A stretch of 64,000 nucleotides of DNA, from NCBI RefSeq assembly GCF_012272815.1, contig NZ_JAAWWL010000003.1:167082-231081 (forward strand), written 5' to 3'. The notes beneath the pieces were generated by a model. It searched no databases. It worked only from the letters and a program-made list of their open reading frames with translations, and was not told where the DNA came from. Each line of letters begins with the position of its first letter. Position 1 is the first letter of the stretch. The translations under genes were made by a program, and so were the position numbers. This stretch comes from Croceivirga thetidis (GTDB taxonomy: Bacteria; Bacteroidota; Bacteroidia; Flavobacteriales; Flavobacteriaceae). This document shows positions 53,695 through 64,000 of the stretch, one piece after another.

Positions 53695-55239
53695 ATGGAG
53701 GACACGCAAAAATTTGTCGGACGGCGCATCGACAAATCAACACTTATTCATCTCGAAAAGGGAAAAGTACCACCTCAAGCAGTTGATTTAGAGGAAGTTG
53801 TGCTTGGAGCCATGATGATTGATAAAAAAGGGGTTGATGAGGTTATTGATATATTGCACGCTGATGTTTTCTATAAAGATTCACACAAATTTATATATGA
53901 AGCAATCTTTAAATTGTTTGAATCTTCTGAACCTGTAGACTTATTAACCGTTTCTGCGCAACTAAAGAAAGATGGTCAGCTTGAAGCGGTTGGCGGTGAT
54001 TTTTATTTAATTAAACTAACCCAAAAAGTAGCTTCCTCGGCGCATATCGAGTTTCATGCGCGGATAATCCTTCAGAAATACATCCAACGAAGTTTGATTA
54101 AAATTTCGAACGAGATAATTGAAGATGCCTACAGTGATTCAACAGATGTTTTTGATTTACTTGATGGTGCAGAAGCCAAATTATACGAAGTAACACAAGG
54201 AAATCTGAAACGTTCTGCTGAGACCGCTCAGAATTTGGTTATTCAGGCTAAAAAGAAGATTGAAGAGATTGCCAATAAAGAAGGTTTGAGTGGGATACCT
54301 TCTGGTTTTGACAAGTTGGATAAACTTACTTCTGGTTGGCAGCCCAGTGATTTAATTATTGTTGCAGCTCGCCCTGGTATGGGTAAAACCGCTTTGACCT
54401 TGTCAATGGCAAGGAATATTGCCGTCAATGCCGATATTCCTGTTGCTTTTTTCTCTTTGGAAATGTCTTCTGTTCAATTGATCACTCGACTGATATCATC
54501 TGAGACCGGTCTTTCGTCCGAAAAACTGAGAACAGGTAGATTGGAAAAACATGAATGGGAGCAACTTAACGTAAAGGTGAAATCACTTGAAAAAGCCCCA
54601 TTATTTATTGATGACACGCCTTCCTTATCAATTTTCGACTTGCGGGCAAAAGCCAGAAGATTGGCTTCCCAACATAAAATAAAGTTGATCGTAATTGACT
54701 ATTTACAATTGATGACCGCTGGGGGAAGTCAAAAAGGAGGTAACAGAGAGCAAGAGATTTCGACAATATCCAGAAACTTAAAAGCCTTAGCTAAAGAATT
54801 GAATGTTCCAGTTATTGCTCTTTCACAGTTATCTAGGGCAGTAGAGACCAGAGGGGGTAGTAAACGCCCAATACTTTCTGACCTCAGGGAGTCAGGAGCG
54901 ATTGAGCAAGACGCTGATATTGTTTCCTTTATTTATCGTCCGGAATACTACAAGATTGATGAATGGGATGATGAGGAGCGCACACCTACGCAAGGTCAAG
55001 CAGAATTTATTGTGGCCAAACATCGTAACGGAGGTTTAGAAAATATAAGGTTAAAGTTCATCGGTGCCTTGGGTAAATTCGATAATTTAGAGGAATTTGA
55101 TTCTCCTTTTGAATTTCAATCGAAGATGAATGCCGATGATGAAAACCCGTTCGTTACAAAAGATTTGCCAAGTGCTGACCAAGCCTTCGGTAGTTCTATT
55201 AACACGCCAGCAGACCCTGACGACGATATCCCGTTCTAA
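53695..55239 (+). CDS. dnaB: Replicative DNA helicase DnaB
   Basis: 514 residues. N-terminal DnaB domain (PQAVDLEEVVLGAMMIDKKG), RecA-like helicase domain with Walker A ARPGMGKTALTLSMARN, DYLQLMTAGG, LSQLSRAVETRGG and RNGGLENIRLKF. The acidic tail ends PDDDIPF. No intein. A TACTTTCG box lies close before the ATG. Confidence 0.97.
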   Translation: MEDTQKFVGRRIDKSTLIHLEKGKVPPQAVDLEEVVLGAMMIDKKGVDEVIDILHADVFYKDSHKFIYEAIFKLFESSEPVDLLTVSAQLKKDGQLEAVGGDFYLIKLTQKVASSAHIEFHARIILQKYIQRSLIKISNEIIEDAYSDSTDVFDLLDGAEAKLYEVTQGNLKRSAETAQNLVIQAKKKIEEIANKEGLSGIPSGFDKLDKLTSGWQPSDLIIVAARPGMGKTALTLSMARNIAVNADIPVAFFSLEMSSVQLITRLISSETGLSSEKLRTGRLEKHEWEQLNVKVKSLEKAPLFIDDTPSLSIFDLRAKARRLASQHKIKLIVIDYLQLMTAGGSQKGGNREQEISTISRNLKALAKELNVPVIALSQLSRAVETRGGSKRPILSDLRESGAIEQDADIVSFIYRPEYYKIDEWDDEERTPTQGQAEFIVAKHRNGGLENIRLKFIGALGKFDNLEEFDSPFEFQSKMNADDENPFVTKDLPSADQAFGSSINTPADPDDDIPF

Positions 55240-56497
55240 GTATCTTATATCTTGTTTATTTTTTCTTGTTTCGTGGTGTGCTCTTAACGCCTCGGTAATT
55301 CTGATTCCAATGGATGCTGAGAGCCAAGACAACCACTTAAAGGCTTACGGTATTACCTATTGGGTTTTAACCAAACAACAAAAGGTGCAATGGTTACTGA
55401 ACTACCGCGGTGGTTCTTTTTTGTTGCCAGATGGCGACCCTATTCGTAAAGAATGCCAAATACGTGGCGTTTCTTTCGAAGTACTTTCAGATTCTGAAGC
55501 AAATCAAATATTGGACGAAATCAGCAGTCCATCCCAAAATCAGGATGCGGTTATCTTAGAGAAAGCACCCAAAATTGCAGTTTACTCACCAAAAGATAAC
55601 CAACCATGGGATGATGCGGTTACTATGGTTCTGACCTACGCTGAAATTCCATATGTTACTATTTATGACGAGGAAGTACTTGATGATAAGCTAGCTCTCT
55701 ATGATTGGTTGCACTTGCATCATGAAGATTTTACTGGCCAATATGGAAAGTTTTATGGGGCATATCGGGCAGCACCATGGTATATCGAGGGAAAACGATT
55801 GGCAGAGGAAAGAGCTTCTAAATTAGGCTACTCCAAAGTTTCAGAACAAAAAGCAGCGGTAGTTGAAAAAATCCGTAGATATGTAATCGGTGGTGGATTT
55901 ATGTTCGCGATGTGTTCCGCTACTGACAGCTTTGATATTGCTTTAGCAGCTGATGGTGTTGATATATGTGAACCTATGTTTGATGGTGATGCCTCCGAAG
56001 CTAACTATCAATCCAAATTGGACTATTCAAGAACTTTTGCTTTCAAGAATTTTAGGTTGGAGCGCAATCCATTGAAATATGAATTCAGTTCAATCGATAT
56101 GACCGGTAAGCGAAGGAATGTTCCAAGAGAATCGGATTATTTTTCGTTGATGGAGTTTTCTGCCAAATGGGACCCGGTACCAACCATGTTGACCCAGAAC
56201 CATACGACCTTGGTTAAAGGTTTTATGGGTCAAACTACTGCATTTGAACGTGCTGAAGTCAAACCAACGGTTATGGTGCTCGGAGAGTGCAAATTAAATG
56301 GTGAGGCTAGATACATTCATGGAATTAAAGGCAAGGGCTTTTTTACTTTCTATGGTGGCCATGACCCTGAAGATTATCAACATCGGGTAGGTGATCCAAA
56401 AACCGAGCTGGAATTGCATCCTACATCTCCTGGCTATCGTTTGATATTAAACAACGTCTTATTTCCAGCGGCAAGAAAAAAGAAGCAGAAGACTTAA
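55130..56497 (+). CDS. Secreted glutamine-amidotransferase-like protein (commonly named asparagine synthetase B)
   Basis: 455 residues in the longest frame, but the first 35 or so overlap dnaB out of frame and are unlikely. A signal sequence (KYLISCLFFLVSWCALNASV) precedes VILIPMDAESQDNHLKAYG; no ATG stands between it and the dnaB overlap, so a non-standard start or the GTG at 55172 is likely. The mature part has a class-I amidotransferase-like core: GGGFMFAMCSATDSFDIAL with a Cys, and GHDPEDYQH at the end. There is no SGGxDS loop of true asparagine synthetase. The function is unknown, despite the name in use for this Bacteroidota family. Confidence 0.78.
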   Translation: MPMMKTRSLQKICQVLTKPSVVLLTRQQTLTTISRSKYLISCLFFLVSWCALNASVILIPMDAESQDNHLKAYGITYWVLTKQQKVQWLLNYRGGSFLLPDGDPIRKECQIRGVSFEVLSDSEANQILDEISSPSQNQDAVILEKAPKIAVYSPKDNQPWDDAVTMVLTYAEIPYVTIYDEEVLDDKLALYDWLHLHHEDFTGQYGKFYGAYRAAPWYIEGKRLAEERASKLGYSKVSEQKAAVVEKIRRYVIGGGFMFAMCSATDSFDIALAADGVDICEPMFDGDASEANYQSKLDYSRTFAFKNFRLERNPLKYEFSSIDMTGKRRNVPRESDYFSLMEFSAKWDPVPTMLTQNHTTLVKGFMGQTTAFERAEVKPTVMVLGECKLNGEARYIHGIKGKGFFTFYGGHDPEDYQHRVGDPKTELELHPTSPGYRLILNNVLFPAARKKKQKT

Positions 56498-56609
56498 TAT
56501 GGATTTTAAGTTGGTTCTAACAGTTTAAAAGAATCAAAGACTTCAAATAATAATCCAACTAAATACAAGACCATATACTTTATTACTATTATTTGTCTTT
56601 GAAATAAAA

Positions 56610-56640
56610 TTTTAATTAATTGATAATGAATTAATTAAAA
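56610..56640. promoter_or_regulatory. Inverted repeat upstream of katG
   Basis: TTTTAATTAA (56610-56619) and TTAATTAAAA (56631-56640), ten-base perfect arms with 11 bases between, in an AT-rich 287-base gap before katG. It could be a binding site for a peroxide regulator, but simple AT content could also produce it. Confidence 0.3.
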
Positions 56641-56748
56641 TTAATAATAGCTAAAGTTGATTTATTTTTTAATTCTTATAGACGAAAACAATCATCAGAT
56701 AGGTCAAAAGAATTATTGGATATAATTTAGAAAGCTAAATGTTGGTAG

Positions 56749-58998
<2,250 letters not shown>

Positions 58999-59018
58999 TA
59001 ATCGCATAATTTAAATCT

Positions 59019-59048
59019 AAGGTGGTTCTTTGAAGGACCACCTTTTTT
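59019..59048. terminator. Bidirectional terminator between katG and the HAD gene
   Basis: AAGGTGGTTC with GGACCACCTT, small loop, then seven T residues on the plus strand. The 3' ends of both convergent genes meet here. Confidence 0.8.
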
Positions 59049-59842
59049 TATGCCAGTATTTTTTCCAAAATCCGCTCGACGCCAAAATCATTATGGCTCG
59101 CTGTTTCATATTTGGCAACCTCTTTTACATTCGGATGCGCATTGGCCATCGCAAAACTATAGTCCACCAATTCGAGCATTTCCAAATCGTTGTTATAATC
59201 ACCGAAAGCAACAACTTCATTGGGTCGTAAACCAAATTTGTCAAGTACCATTTTTAGCGCATTGCCTTTGTGGGCATCGATGTGGTTGAGGTCAACCCAA
59301 TATTTACCTGAGACCTTAACTTTAAGACGATCCTCTAGGTGTTCTAGTCTGGGATGGATGTATTCTTCTGCACTTTTAGGATGAAATGCGGCAACCTTTA
59401 CAATTTCATCAGTAACATCATAAAAATTGTCAACCACCTCATAATTGGAATAATATTCTTTGACCAAGTTTAAAAGTTGTTCAGAATTTCTGTCGAAATA
59501 AGTAACATATTTTCCGCAGAGCATTGCATCAACATTTTCGATTTGTTGTATCGAATCCAATATCTCAGCTCTCAAATTCTGGTCCAATGGAGTAGTGGAT
59601 AACTCATCTTCTTTCTGCTTGATGAGCGCGCCATTTTCCGCAATAAAAATTATATCGTTTTTAATGTGATCTAGTTTGGACAACATACTATGATATTGTC
59701 TTCCACTAGCAGCAACAAATTGGATGTTTCTGGCTTTTAATTTTTCGAATAGTTCAAAAAAACGGTCACTAACTTCATGATTGGAATTTAATAGTGTTCC
59801 ATCCATATCTGAAACAACCATTTTTATTTGAGATAAATCCAT
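59048..59842 (-). CDS. Cof-type HAD-IIB sugar-phosphate phosphatase
   Basis: 264 residues from ATG 59842 (MDLSQIKMVVSDMDGTLLNSN); a TTG two codons earlier is in frame. HAD motifs: MVVSDMDGTLLNS (nucleophile Asp), a cap of the Cof type, LNHIDAHKGNALKMVLD and VAFGDYNNDLEML. It removes phosphate from small metabolites; substrate open. Single gene. Confidence 0.93.
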   Translation of the reverse strand: MDLSQIKMVVSDMDGTLLNSNHEVSDRFFELFEKLKARNIQFVAASGRQYHSMLSKLDHIKNDIIFIAENGALIKQKEDELSTTPLDQNLRAEILDSIQQIENVDAMLCGKYVTYFDRNSEQLLNLVKEYYSNYEVVDNFYDVTDEIVKVAAFHPKSAEEYIHPRLEHLEDRLKVKVSGKYWVDLNHIDAHKGNALKMVLDKFGLRPNEVVAFGDYNNDLEMLELVDYSFAMANAHPNVKEVAKYETASHNDFGVERILEKILA

Positions 59843-59955
59843 TGGCAAAAATTAAGCTACAAAGTTACTCTACTAAAAAATAATCGTGTAAAGTCTTTAT
59901 TAATTCATTTTTATTGACATTACTGCAAAGACGGGAATCTTATTAACTTTCGCCC

Positions 59956-60378
59956 ATGAAGTTTTTTCAAAAAGAAATTACCTTGAAGTCTTACTCAAGA
60001 GGTTTTCATTTGATAACCCAAGAAGTATTGACAGCCTTGCCAGAGTTGTCACAAATAGAGATGGGAATACTTCAAGTATTTATCAAACATACTTCGGCTA
60101 GTTTAACGATTAATGAAAATGCCGATCCAACAGTGAGGGTTGATTTTGAAAGCCACATGAATAAAATGGTACCTGAAAATGCATCGTATTATGTGCATAC
60201 GTATGAAGGTCCTGATGATATGCCTGCGCATATTAAATCATCATTGATGGGTACTTCAGTTCAAATACCTATAAGTAGAGGTGAATTGAATCTAGGCGTT
60301 TGGCAGGGCATTTATCTTTGCGAACATCGAAATCACGCTTCTAGAAGAAGATTGGTTCTATCTGCATTTGGTAAATAA
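59956..60378 (+). CDS. YjbQ/UPF0047 family protein
   Basis: 140 residues. FIKHTSASLTINENADPTV, MPAHIKSSLMGTSVQIPISR and GELNLGVWQGIYLCEHRN define the family, cytosolic proteins with a conserved histidine-rich site and weak thiamine-phosphate synthase activity reported in relatives. The TAACTTTC box three bases before the ATG suggests a very short leader. Terminator follows. Confidence 0.92.
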   Translation: MKFFQKEITLKSYSRGFHLITQEVLTALPELSQIEMGILQVFIKHTSASLTINENADPTVRVDFESHMNKMVPENASYYVHTYEGPDDMPAHIKSSLMGTSVQIPISRGELNLGVWQGIYLCEHRNHASRRRLVLSAFGK

Positions 60379-60379
60379 A

Positions 60380-60401
60380 AATCCCGCCATTTGGCGGGAT
60401 T
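60380..60401. terminator. Hairpin after the YjbQ gene
   Basis: AATCCCGCCA/TGGCGGGATT with a two-base turn; it lies between the convergent YjbQ and rplT genes. The trailing T-run is short. Confidence 0.65.
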
Positions 60402-60431
60402 CGTAAGCGGGGTTAAAGTTTATGTTAGCTC

Positions 60432-60776
60432 TTATTTAACTTTTTCAACAATTGCTTTGAACGCATCAGGGTGGTTCATTGCCAAATCAGCCAAAACCTT
60501 TCGGTTTAGGTCAATGTTATTGGCTTTTACCTTCCCCATAAATTGGGAATATGACATTCCATGCATTCTGGCACCTGCATTAATACGTGTTATCCAAAGT
60601 GCTCTGAACGTTCTCTTTTTGTTTCTTCTGTCGCGGTAAGCATATTGCATTGCTTTTTCAACCGCGTTTTTGGCTACTGTCCAGACGTTTTTACGTCTGC
60701 CGAAGTAACCTTTGGCTTGCTTCATTACCTTTTTTCTTCTGGCTCTTGAAGCGACTGAATTTACTGATCTTGGCAT
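60432..60776 (-). CDS. rplT: 50S ribosomal protein L20
   Basis: 114 residues, very basic. [60 protein letters not shown] and [16 protein letters not shown] are L20 signatures. It is last of the thrS-infC-rpmI-rplT operon. The 90-base spacer before it has a CAGGC/GCCTG stem that could be an autoregulatory leader, though not proven. Confidence 0.97.
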   Translation of the reverse strand: MPRSVNSVASRARRKKVMKQAKGYFGRRKNVWTVAKNAVEKAMQYAYRDRRNKKRTFRALWITRINAGARMHGMSYSQFMGKVKANNIDLNRKVLADLAMNHPDAFKAIVEKVK

Positions 60777-60866
60777 TTTTTAATTCTTTTTTTGTAGCAG
60801 GCGGTCAATTATGACACTTGATAAGCCTGACTCCATGGTTAAACATTAATAAACCGAAACAACTGA

Positions 60867-61064
60867 CTATTTTAGTCGTAGTTGCTCTTTAATACTGTTG
60901 ACGTCAGACTCATGAACAAGTGTTGAGTGCGTCAATCGAAGTTTACGCTTTTTTGATTTCTTTGTTAAGATGTGACTCTTAAAAGCGTGCTTCCTTTTGA
61001 TTTTGCCAGAACCCGTCAGCTTAAATCGCTTTTTGGCACTGGACTTTGTTTTCATTTTAGGCAT
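60867..61064 (-). CDS. rpmI: 50S ribosomal protein L35
   Basis: 65 residues, very basic: [20 protein letters not shown] and [20 protein letters not shown]. It lies 30 bases after infC and is co-transcribed with rplT. Confidence 0.97.
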   Translation of the reverse strand: MPKMKTKSSAKKRFKLTGSGKIKRKHAFKSHILTKKSKKRKLRLTHSTLVHESDVNSIKEQLRLK

Positions 61065-61094
61065 TTCCTCTCTTTTATATCCTAATAACTCCGC

Positions 61095-61652
61095 TTACTT
61101 TTTTGCAGTTTTGGGGGCAATCATCATCGTCATTCGTTTACCCTCAAGTTTTGGCATTTGTTCAACTTTGCCAAATTCTTCTAAATCTTGTGCCAAACGT
61201 AGCAACAAAATTTCTCCTTGGTCCTTATAAACAATAGAACGTCCTTTAAAAAAGACATATGCCTTCAATTTTGCGTTGTCTTTCAAAAACTTTTCGGCGT
61301 GTCTTTTTTTGAATTCGTAATCATGGTCGTCTGTTTGTGGACCAAATCGAATTTCTTTTACAATGACCTTAGTTGCTTTCGCCTTAAGGGCCTTTTCACG
61401 CTTTTTCTGTTCGTATAAGAACTTTTTGTAATCTATTATCTTGCAAACTGGTGGACTTGCCTTTGGACTTATTTCTACCAAATCCAATTCCATTTCCTTT
61501 GCAATGGACAGTGCTTTCCTAACGGGATAAACACCTACTTCAACATTATCACCCACCAAACGAACTTCAGGGGCTTCTATTTTTTCATTGATTTTATGGG
61601 GGTTTTTATTTTCCCTCCTTGGCTGTGGCCTAGATCTTCTTCTAATTGCTAT
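61095..61652 (-). CDS. infC: Translation initiation factor IF-3, non-AUG start
   Basis: 185 residues from an ATA at 61652-61650 ([20 protein letters not shown]...); an ATT two codons later (61646) is the alternative, as in E. coli infC. The first conventional start is a GTG at 61559 (MVGDNVEVG), which would cut away about 31 conserved residues. The N-terminal domain ([17 protein letters not shown]) and C-terminal IF3C domain ([20 protein letters not shown] ... [18 protein letters not shown]) are complete. IF-3 rejects non-AUG starts, so the odd codon suggests autoregulation. It lies between thrS and rpmI. Confidence 0.9.
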   Translation of the reverse strand: MAIRRRSRPQPRRENKNPHKINEKIEAPEVRLVGDNVEVGVYPVRKALSIAKEMELDLVEISPKASPPVCKIIDYKKFLYEQKKREKALKAKATKVIVKEIRFGPQTDDHDYEFKKRHAEKFLKDNAKLKAYVFFKGRSIVYKDQGEILLLRLAQDLEEFGKVEQMPKLEGKRMTMMIAPKTAKK

Positions 61653-61679
61653 GGCGTACTATTTTTGTTAAACTTTTTT

Positions 61680-63620
61680 TCAGAACGATTTTAAGGTACT
61701 ACTTATTTCTTTTGAAATCAAGTTGGTGAAATCTTCTAAGCTGATGTCGCCTAAATCTTCACCACCATGTCTCCTGACCGAAATGGTATTGTTCTGCTCC
61801 TCCTTCTCACCAACTATAATCATAAAGGGCACTTTTTTTAATTCGGTTTCCCTTATTTTTTTCCCTACAGTCTCGTTCCTATTATCAATGAGCGCGCGAA
61901 TTTCGTGATTTTCAAGCGAATTCAAAACTTTTTCAGCATATTTTTCAAACTTCTCACTGACTGGAAGTATGGTGGCCTGGATGGGAATTAACCATAACGG
62001 AAAATTACCGCCGGTATGTTCCAGTAATAAAGCAACGAACCGTTCCAAGCTTCCGAAAGGTGCTCGGTGTATCATTACTGGTCGGTGTAACTCATTGTCA
62101 CTGCCCTTATAAGTTAGGTCAAAACGTTCAGGAAGATTGTAATCAACTTGGATAGTTCCCAATTGCCAGTTTCTTCCTAGAGCGTCTTTTATCATGAAAT
62201 CTAACTTAGGACCGTAAAATGCTGCTTCTCCTGTTTCAACAACAAAATCCAGACCTTTTTCTTTTGCCGCTTCTATAATCGCGTGTTCTGCTTTTTCCCA
62301 ATTAGCAACATCACCGATATATTTTTCAGGTTTGTCTAAATCCCTAACCGATACTTGGGCCCTGAAATTTTCGAAACCTAGCGAGCCAAGAACATACAAT
62401 GTTAAATCAATAACGTTTTTGAATTCTTCATTGAGCTGTTCATTTGTACAAAAAATATGAGCATCATCTTGGGTAAAACCTCGAACTCTTGTCAAACCAT
62501 GTAATTCGCCACTTTGCTCATATCTATAAACTGTTCCAAATTCAGCATAACGTTTTGGCAAATCTTTATAGCTCCATGGGCTATTCTTGTAAATTTCGCA
62601 ATGATGCGGACAGTTCATGGGTTTCAATAAAAATTCCTCATCGTCTTTAGGAGTGTTTATTGGTTGAAAACTGTCTTCGCCATACTTGGCGTAATGACCC
62701 GAAGTAACGTATAAATCTTTCTGTCCGATATGTGGTGTAACCACCATTTCATACCCAGCTTTTTTCTGGGCTTTCTTTAGAAAGTTTTCCAAACGCTCTC
62801 TTAAAGCGGCCCCTTTAGGTAACCATAGGGGCAATCCTTGTCCGACTTTTTGAGAAAAGGTAAATAGTTCGAGTTCCTTGCCGAGTTTTCTATGGTCTCT
62901 TTTTTTGGCCTCTTCTAATAATTCAAGGTATTCCGTAAGTTCTTTTTGTTTAGGAAATGATATACCATAAACACGGGTCAATTGAGGGTTGTTCTCATCG
63001 CCTCGCCAATAGGCACCAGCCACATTTAATATTTTAACGGCTTTGATGATACCTGTGTTGGGGATGTGTCCTCCTCGACATAAATCCGTAAAAGAACTAT
63101 GGTCACAAAACGTTATGTCACCATCTTCTAAATTCTCAATAAGTTCGACCTTATATTCGTTGCTTTTGTCTTTATAAAATTTTAAAGCATCAGATTTAGA
63201 AACTTCCCGCATTTTAAAATCATGCTTACCACGGGCAATCTCTAATGCCTTTTTTTCGATTGCCTGAAAGTCTTTTTCAGAAACATGGTGTTCGCCAAAA
63301 TCAACATCGTAATAGAAGCCGTTTTCAATTGCTGGACCAATGGTGAGTTTTATGCCGGGATAAAGTTCTTCCAATGCTTGGGCCACAACATGTGAAGAGG
63401 AATGCCAAAAGGCTTTCTTTCCTTCTGAATTGTTCCATGTATATAAGGTTAGGTCGCCATCTTCTGATAAGGGAGTTGAAGTTTCAACTGTTTTAGAATT
63501 AAATTGTGCTGAGATTACATTTCTCGCGAAGCCTTCACTAATTGATTTTGCAACATCAAATGGTGTGCTCCCAGTGGCCATTTTCTTTACCGCCCCATCA
63601 GGTAGGGTAATGTCAATCAT
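61680..63620 (-). CDS. thrS: Threonyl-tRNA synthetase
   Basis: 646 residues, full length: TGS domain ([20 protein letters not shown]), the editing domain with [17 protein letters not shown] and the [19 protein letters not shown] zinc-site region, class-II motifs 1-3 ([24 protein letters not shown] region, [18 protein letters not shown]), and the anticodon domain. First gene of the operon with infC, rpmI and rplT. Confidence 0.97.
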   Translation of the reverse strand: MIDITLPDGAVKKMATGSTPFDVAKSISEGFARNVISAQFNSKTVETSTPLSEDGDLTLYTWNNSEGKKAFWHSSSHVVAQALEELYPGIKLTIGPAIENGFYYDVDFGEHHVSEKDFQAIEKKALEIARGKHDFKMREVSKSDALKFYKDKSNEYKVELIENLEDGDITFCDHSSFTDLCRGGHIPNTGIIKAVKILNVAGAYWRGDENNPQLTRVYGISFPKQKELTEYLELLEEAKKRDHRKLGKELELFTFSQKVGQGLPLWLPKGAALRERLENFLKKAQKKAGYEMVVTPHIGQKDLYVTSGHYAKYGEDSFQPINTPKDDEEFLLKPMNCPHHCEIYKNSPWSYKDLPKRYAEFGTVYRYEQSGELHGLTRVRGFTQDDAHIFCTNEQLNEEFKNVIDLTLYVLGSLGFENFRAQVSVRDLDKPEKYIGDVANWEKAEHAIIEAAKEKGLDFVVETGEAAFYGPKLDFMIKDALGRNWQLGTIQVDYNLPERFDLTYKGSDNELHRPVMIHRAPFGSLERFVALLLEHTGGNFPLWLIPIQATILPVSEKFEKYAEKVLNSLENHEIRALIDNRNETVGKKIRETELKKVPFMIIVGEKEEQNNTISVRRHGGEDLGDISLEDFTNLISKEISSTLKSF

Positions 63621-63644
63621 TGAACGTCCTTTTTAAATAATGGG

Positions 63645-63675
63645 CAAAGATAACATCTTAGGCAGTTGCGGCAAA
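63645..63675 (-). promoter_or_regulatory. Promoter of the thrS-infC-rpmI-rplT operon
   Basis: Minus strand TTTG (63675-63672), 19 bases, TATCTTTG (63652-63645), perfect. The start would be near 63638, with a leader of about 18 bases before the thrS ATG. Confidence 0.75.
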
Positions 63676-63701
63676 TGGAACAAAAACTTAATAGGTAAAA
63701 A

Positions 63702-63720
63702 ATTAGTGTGTTGCACTAAT
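63702..63720. repeat. Short inverted repeat upstream of thrS
   Basis: ATTAGTG (63702-63708)/CACTAAT (63714-63720) with five bases between, upstream of the thrS promoter. Possible operator; no regulator is assigned. Confidence 0.3.
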
Positions 63721-63824
63721 GAAATAAGGTATAGTTAGTTATGAAAGTTGCAGTTTGAATTTTATCTGCTTAAGAGCTGATAGACAGGTATTTAAAACTT
63801 TATTTGATTTTTTTTCGAAAGTTT

Positions 63825-63856
63825 TTTGTTGGAAGAAATAAACCGTTATATATTTG
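63825..63856 (+). promoter_or_regulatory. Strong promoter reading out of the window (rRNA-operon type)
   Basis: TTTG (63825-63828), 20 bases, TATATTTG (63849-63856) followed by CACCCGCTTTGC, preceded by T-runs (63815-63827). The sequence matches what I recall of flavobacterial 16S rRNA operon promoters, especially TATATTTGCACCCGC. Confidence 0.65.
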
Positions 63857-63862
63857 CACCCG

Positions 63863-64000
63863 CTTTGCTGATGAGGTGAGGTGTTGAAAGAGGGGAAAAA
63901 CGGGTTTTGAAGCCTGCTTTTTTTGTCTTTTGGAAGAATAAAAAAGTTCATATTGACATATTGGAATACGACAGCGTAGAATCAATGAGGATTTTAGATT
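63863..64000 (+). other. Leader region, probably pre-16S rRNA
   Basis: No gene. Contains AGTTCATATTGACATATTGG (63946-63965) and GACAGCG, elements typical of flavobacterial pre-16S leaders. The rRNA itself lies to the right, outside the window. Confidence 0.5.

Noticed and set aside
63739..63985. Two minus-strand open frames of 61 and 70 codons
   Set aside because: They lie across the strong plus-strand promoter and rRNA leader and have no protein-like features.

Overview
The window comes from a low-GC marine-type member of the Flavobacteriaceae (Bacteroidota). Evidence for this is the repeated use of the Bacteroidota promoter (TTTG, 19-21 bases, TAnnTTTG), the rpmB-rpmG-DUF4295-ftsY...rimO gene order, a DUF6090 protein, a C-terminal-type zeaxanthin operon, many SurA/FKBP-like lipoproteins, and near absence of strong Shine-Dalgarno sites. 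It is a chromosomal segment: no phage, insertion sequence, CRISPR array or plasmid function is visible.

Layout. 0-5.0 kb: end of an ECF sigma factor with a probable anti-sigma partner, a DoxX-like protein, and three tandem paralogous membrane proteins of unknown function. 5.1-9.5 kb: htpG, a gene-poor stretch with a candidate small RNA, a FabH-type synthase and a CoA-binding protein. 9.5-15 kb: an S41 peptidase, a DUF6090 protein, an LAS-type zinc peptidase, a cytochrome-b-like membrane protein followed by a TAG-interrupted reading frame, and a DUF4287/DUF5655 protein. 15.0-19.4 kb: an accessory array of six short single genes, all on the minus strand, each separated by a structured repeat carrying AACGGTCT. 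This looks like an integron-style cassette array without a visible integrase and is the most unusual part of the window.

19.5-40.4 kb is core genome: a sodium:solute symporter, recR, a 2-oxoacid dehydrogenase E2, an esterase, an exonuclease, a FAH-family enzyme, an Hpt protein, cinA, ribosomal proteins L28/L33, ftsY, an amidase, rimO, a BLUF photoreceptor, a serine beta-lactamase-like hydrolase, two SurA/PPIase-type proteins, a MoxR ATPase and aconitase. 40.5-44.7 kb holds a carotenoid operon (MerR/CarH-like regulator, crtI, crtB, crtZ) with an excellent promoter overlapped by an inverted repeat. 44.8-45.1 kb has tRNA-Leu(GAG) and tRNA-Lys(TTT).

45.1-63.6 kb: aroK, a phosphoribosyltransferase, an S4 RNA-binding protein, an FKBP lipoprotein, an outer-membrane barrel, a split transketolase, tgt, an LptF/G permease, accA, dnaB, a secreted amidotransferase-like protein usually called asparagine synthetase B, katG, a Cof-type HAD phosphatase, a YjbQ protein, and the translation operon thrS-infC-rpmI-rplT with its promoter. 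The last 180 bases carry a strong promoter and a leader typical of a flavobacterial rRNA operon, whose genes lie outside the window.

Two predicted light sensors (a BLUF protein and a B12-type CarH-like regulator), carotenoid synthesis, KatG and the MoxR/SurA/HtpG group suggest a surface-living, sunlit, aerobic organism. That ecological reading is inference.
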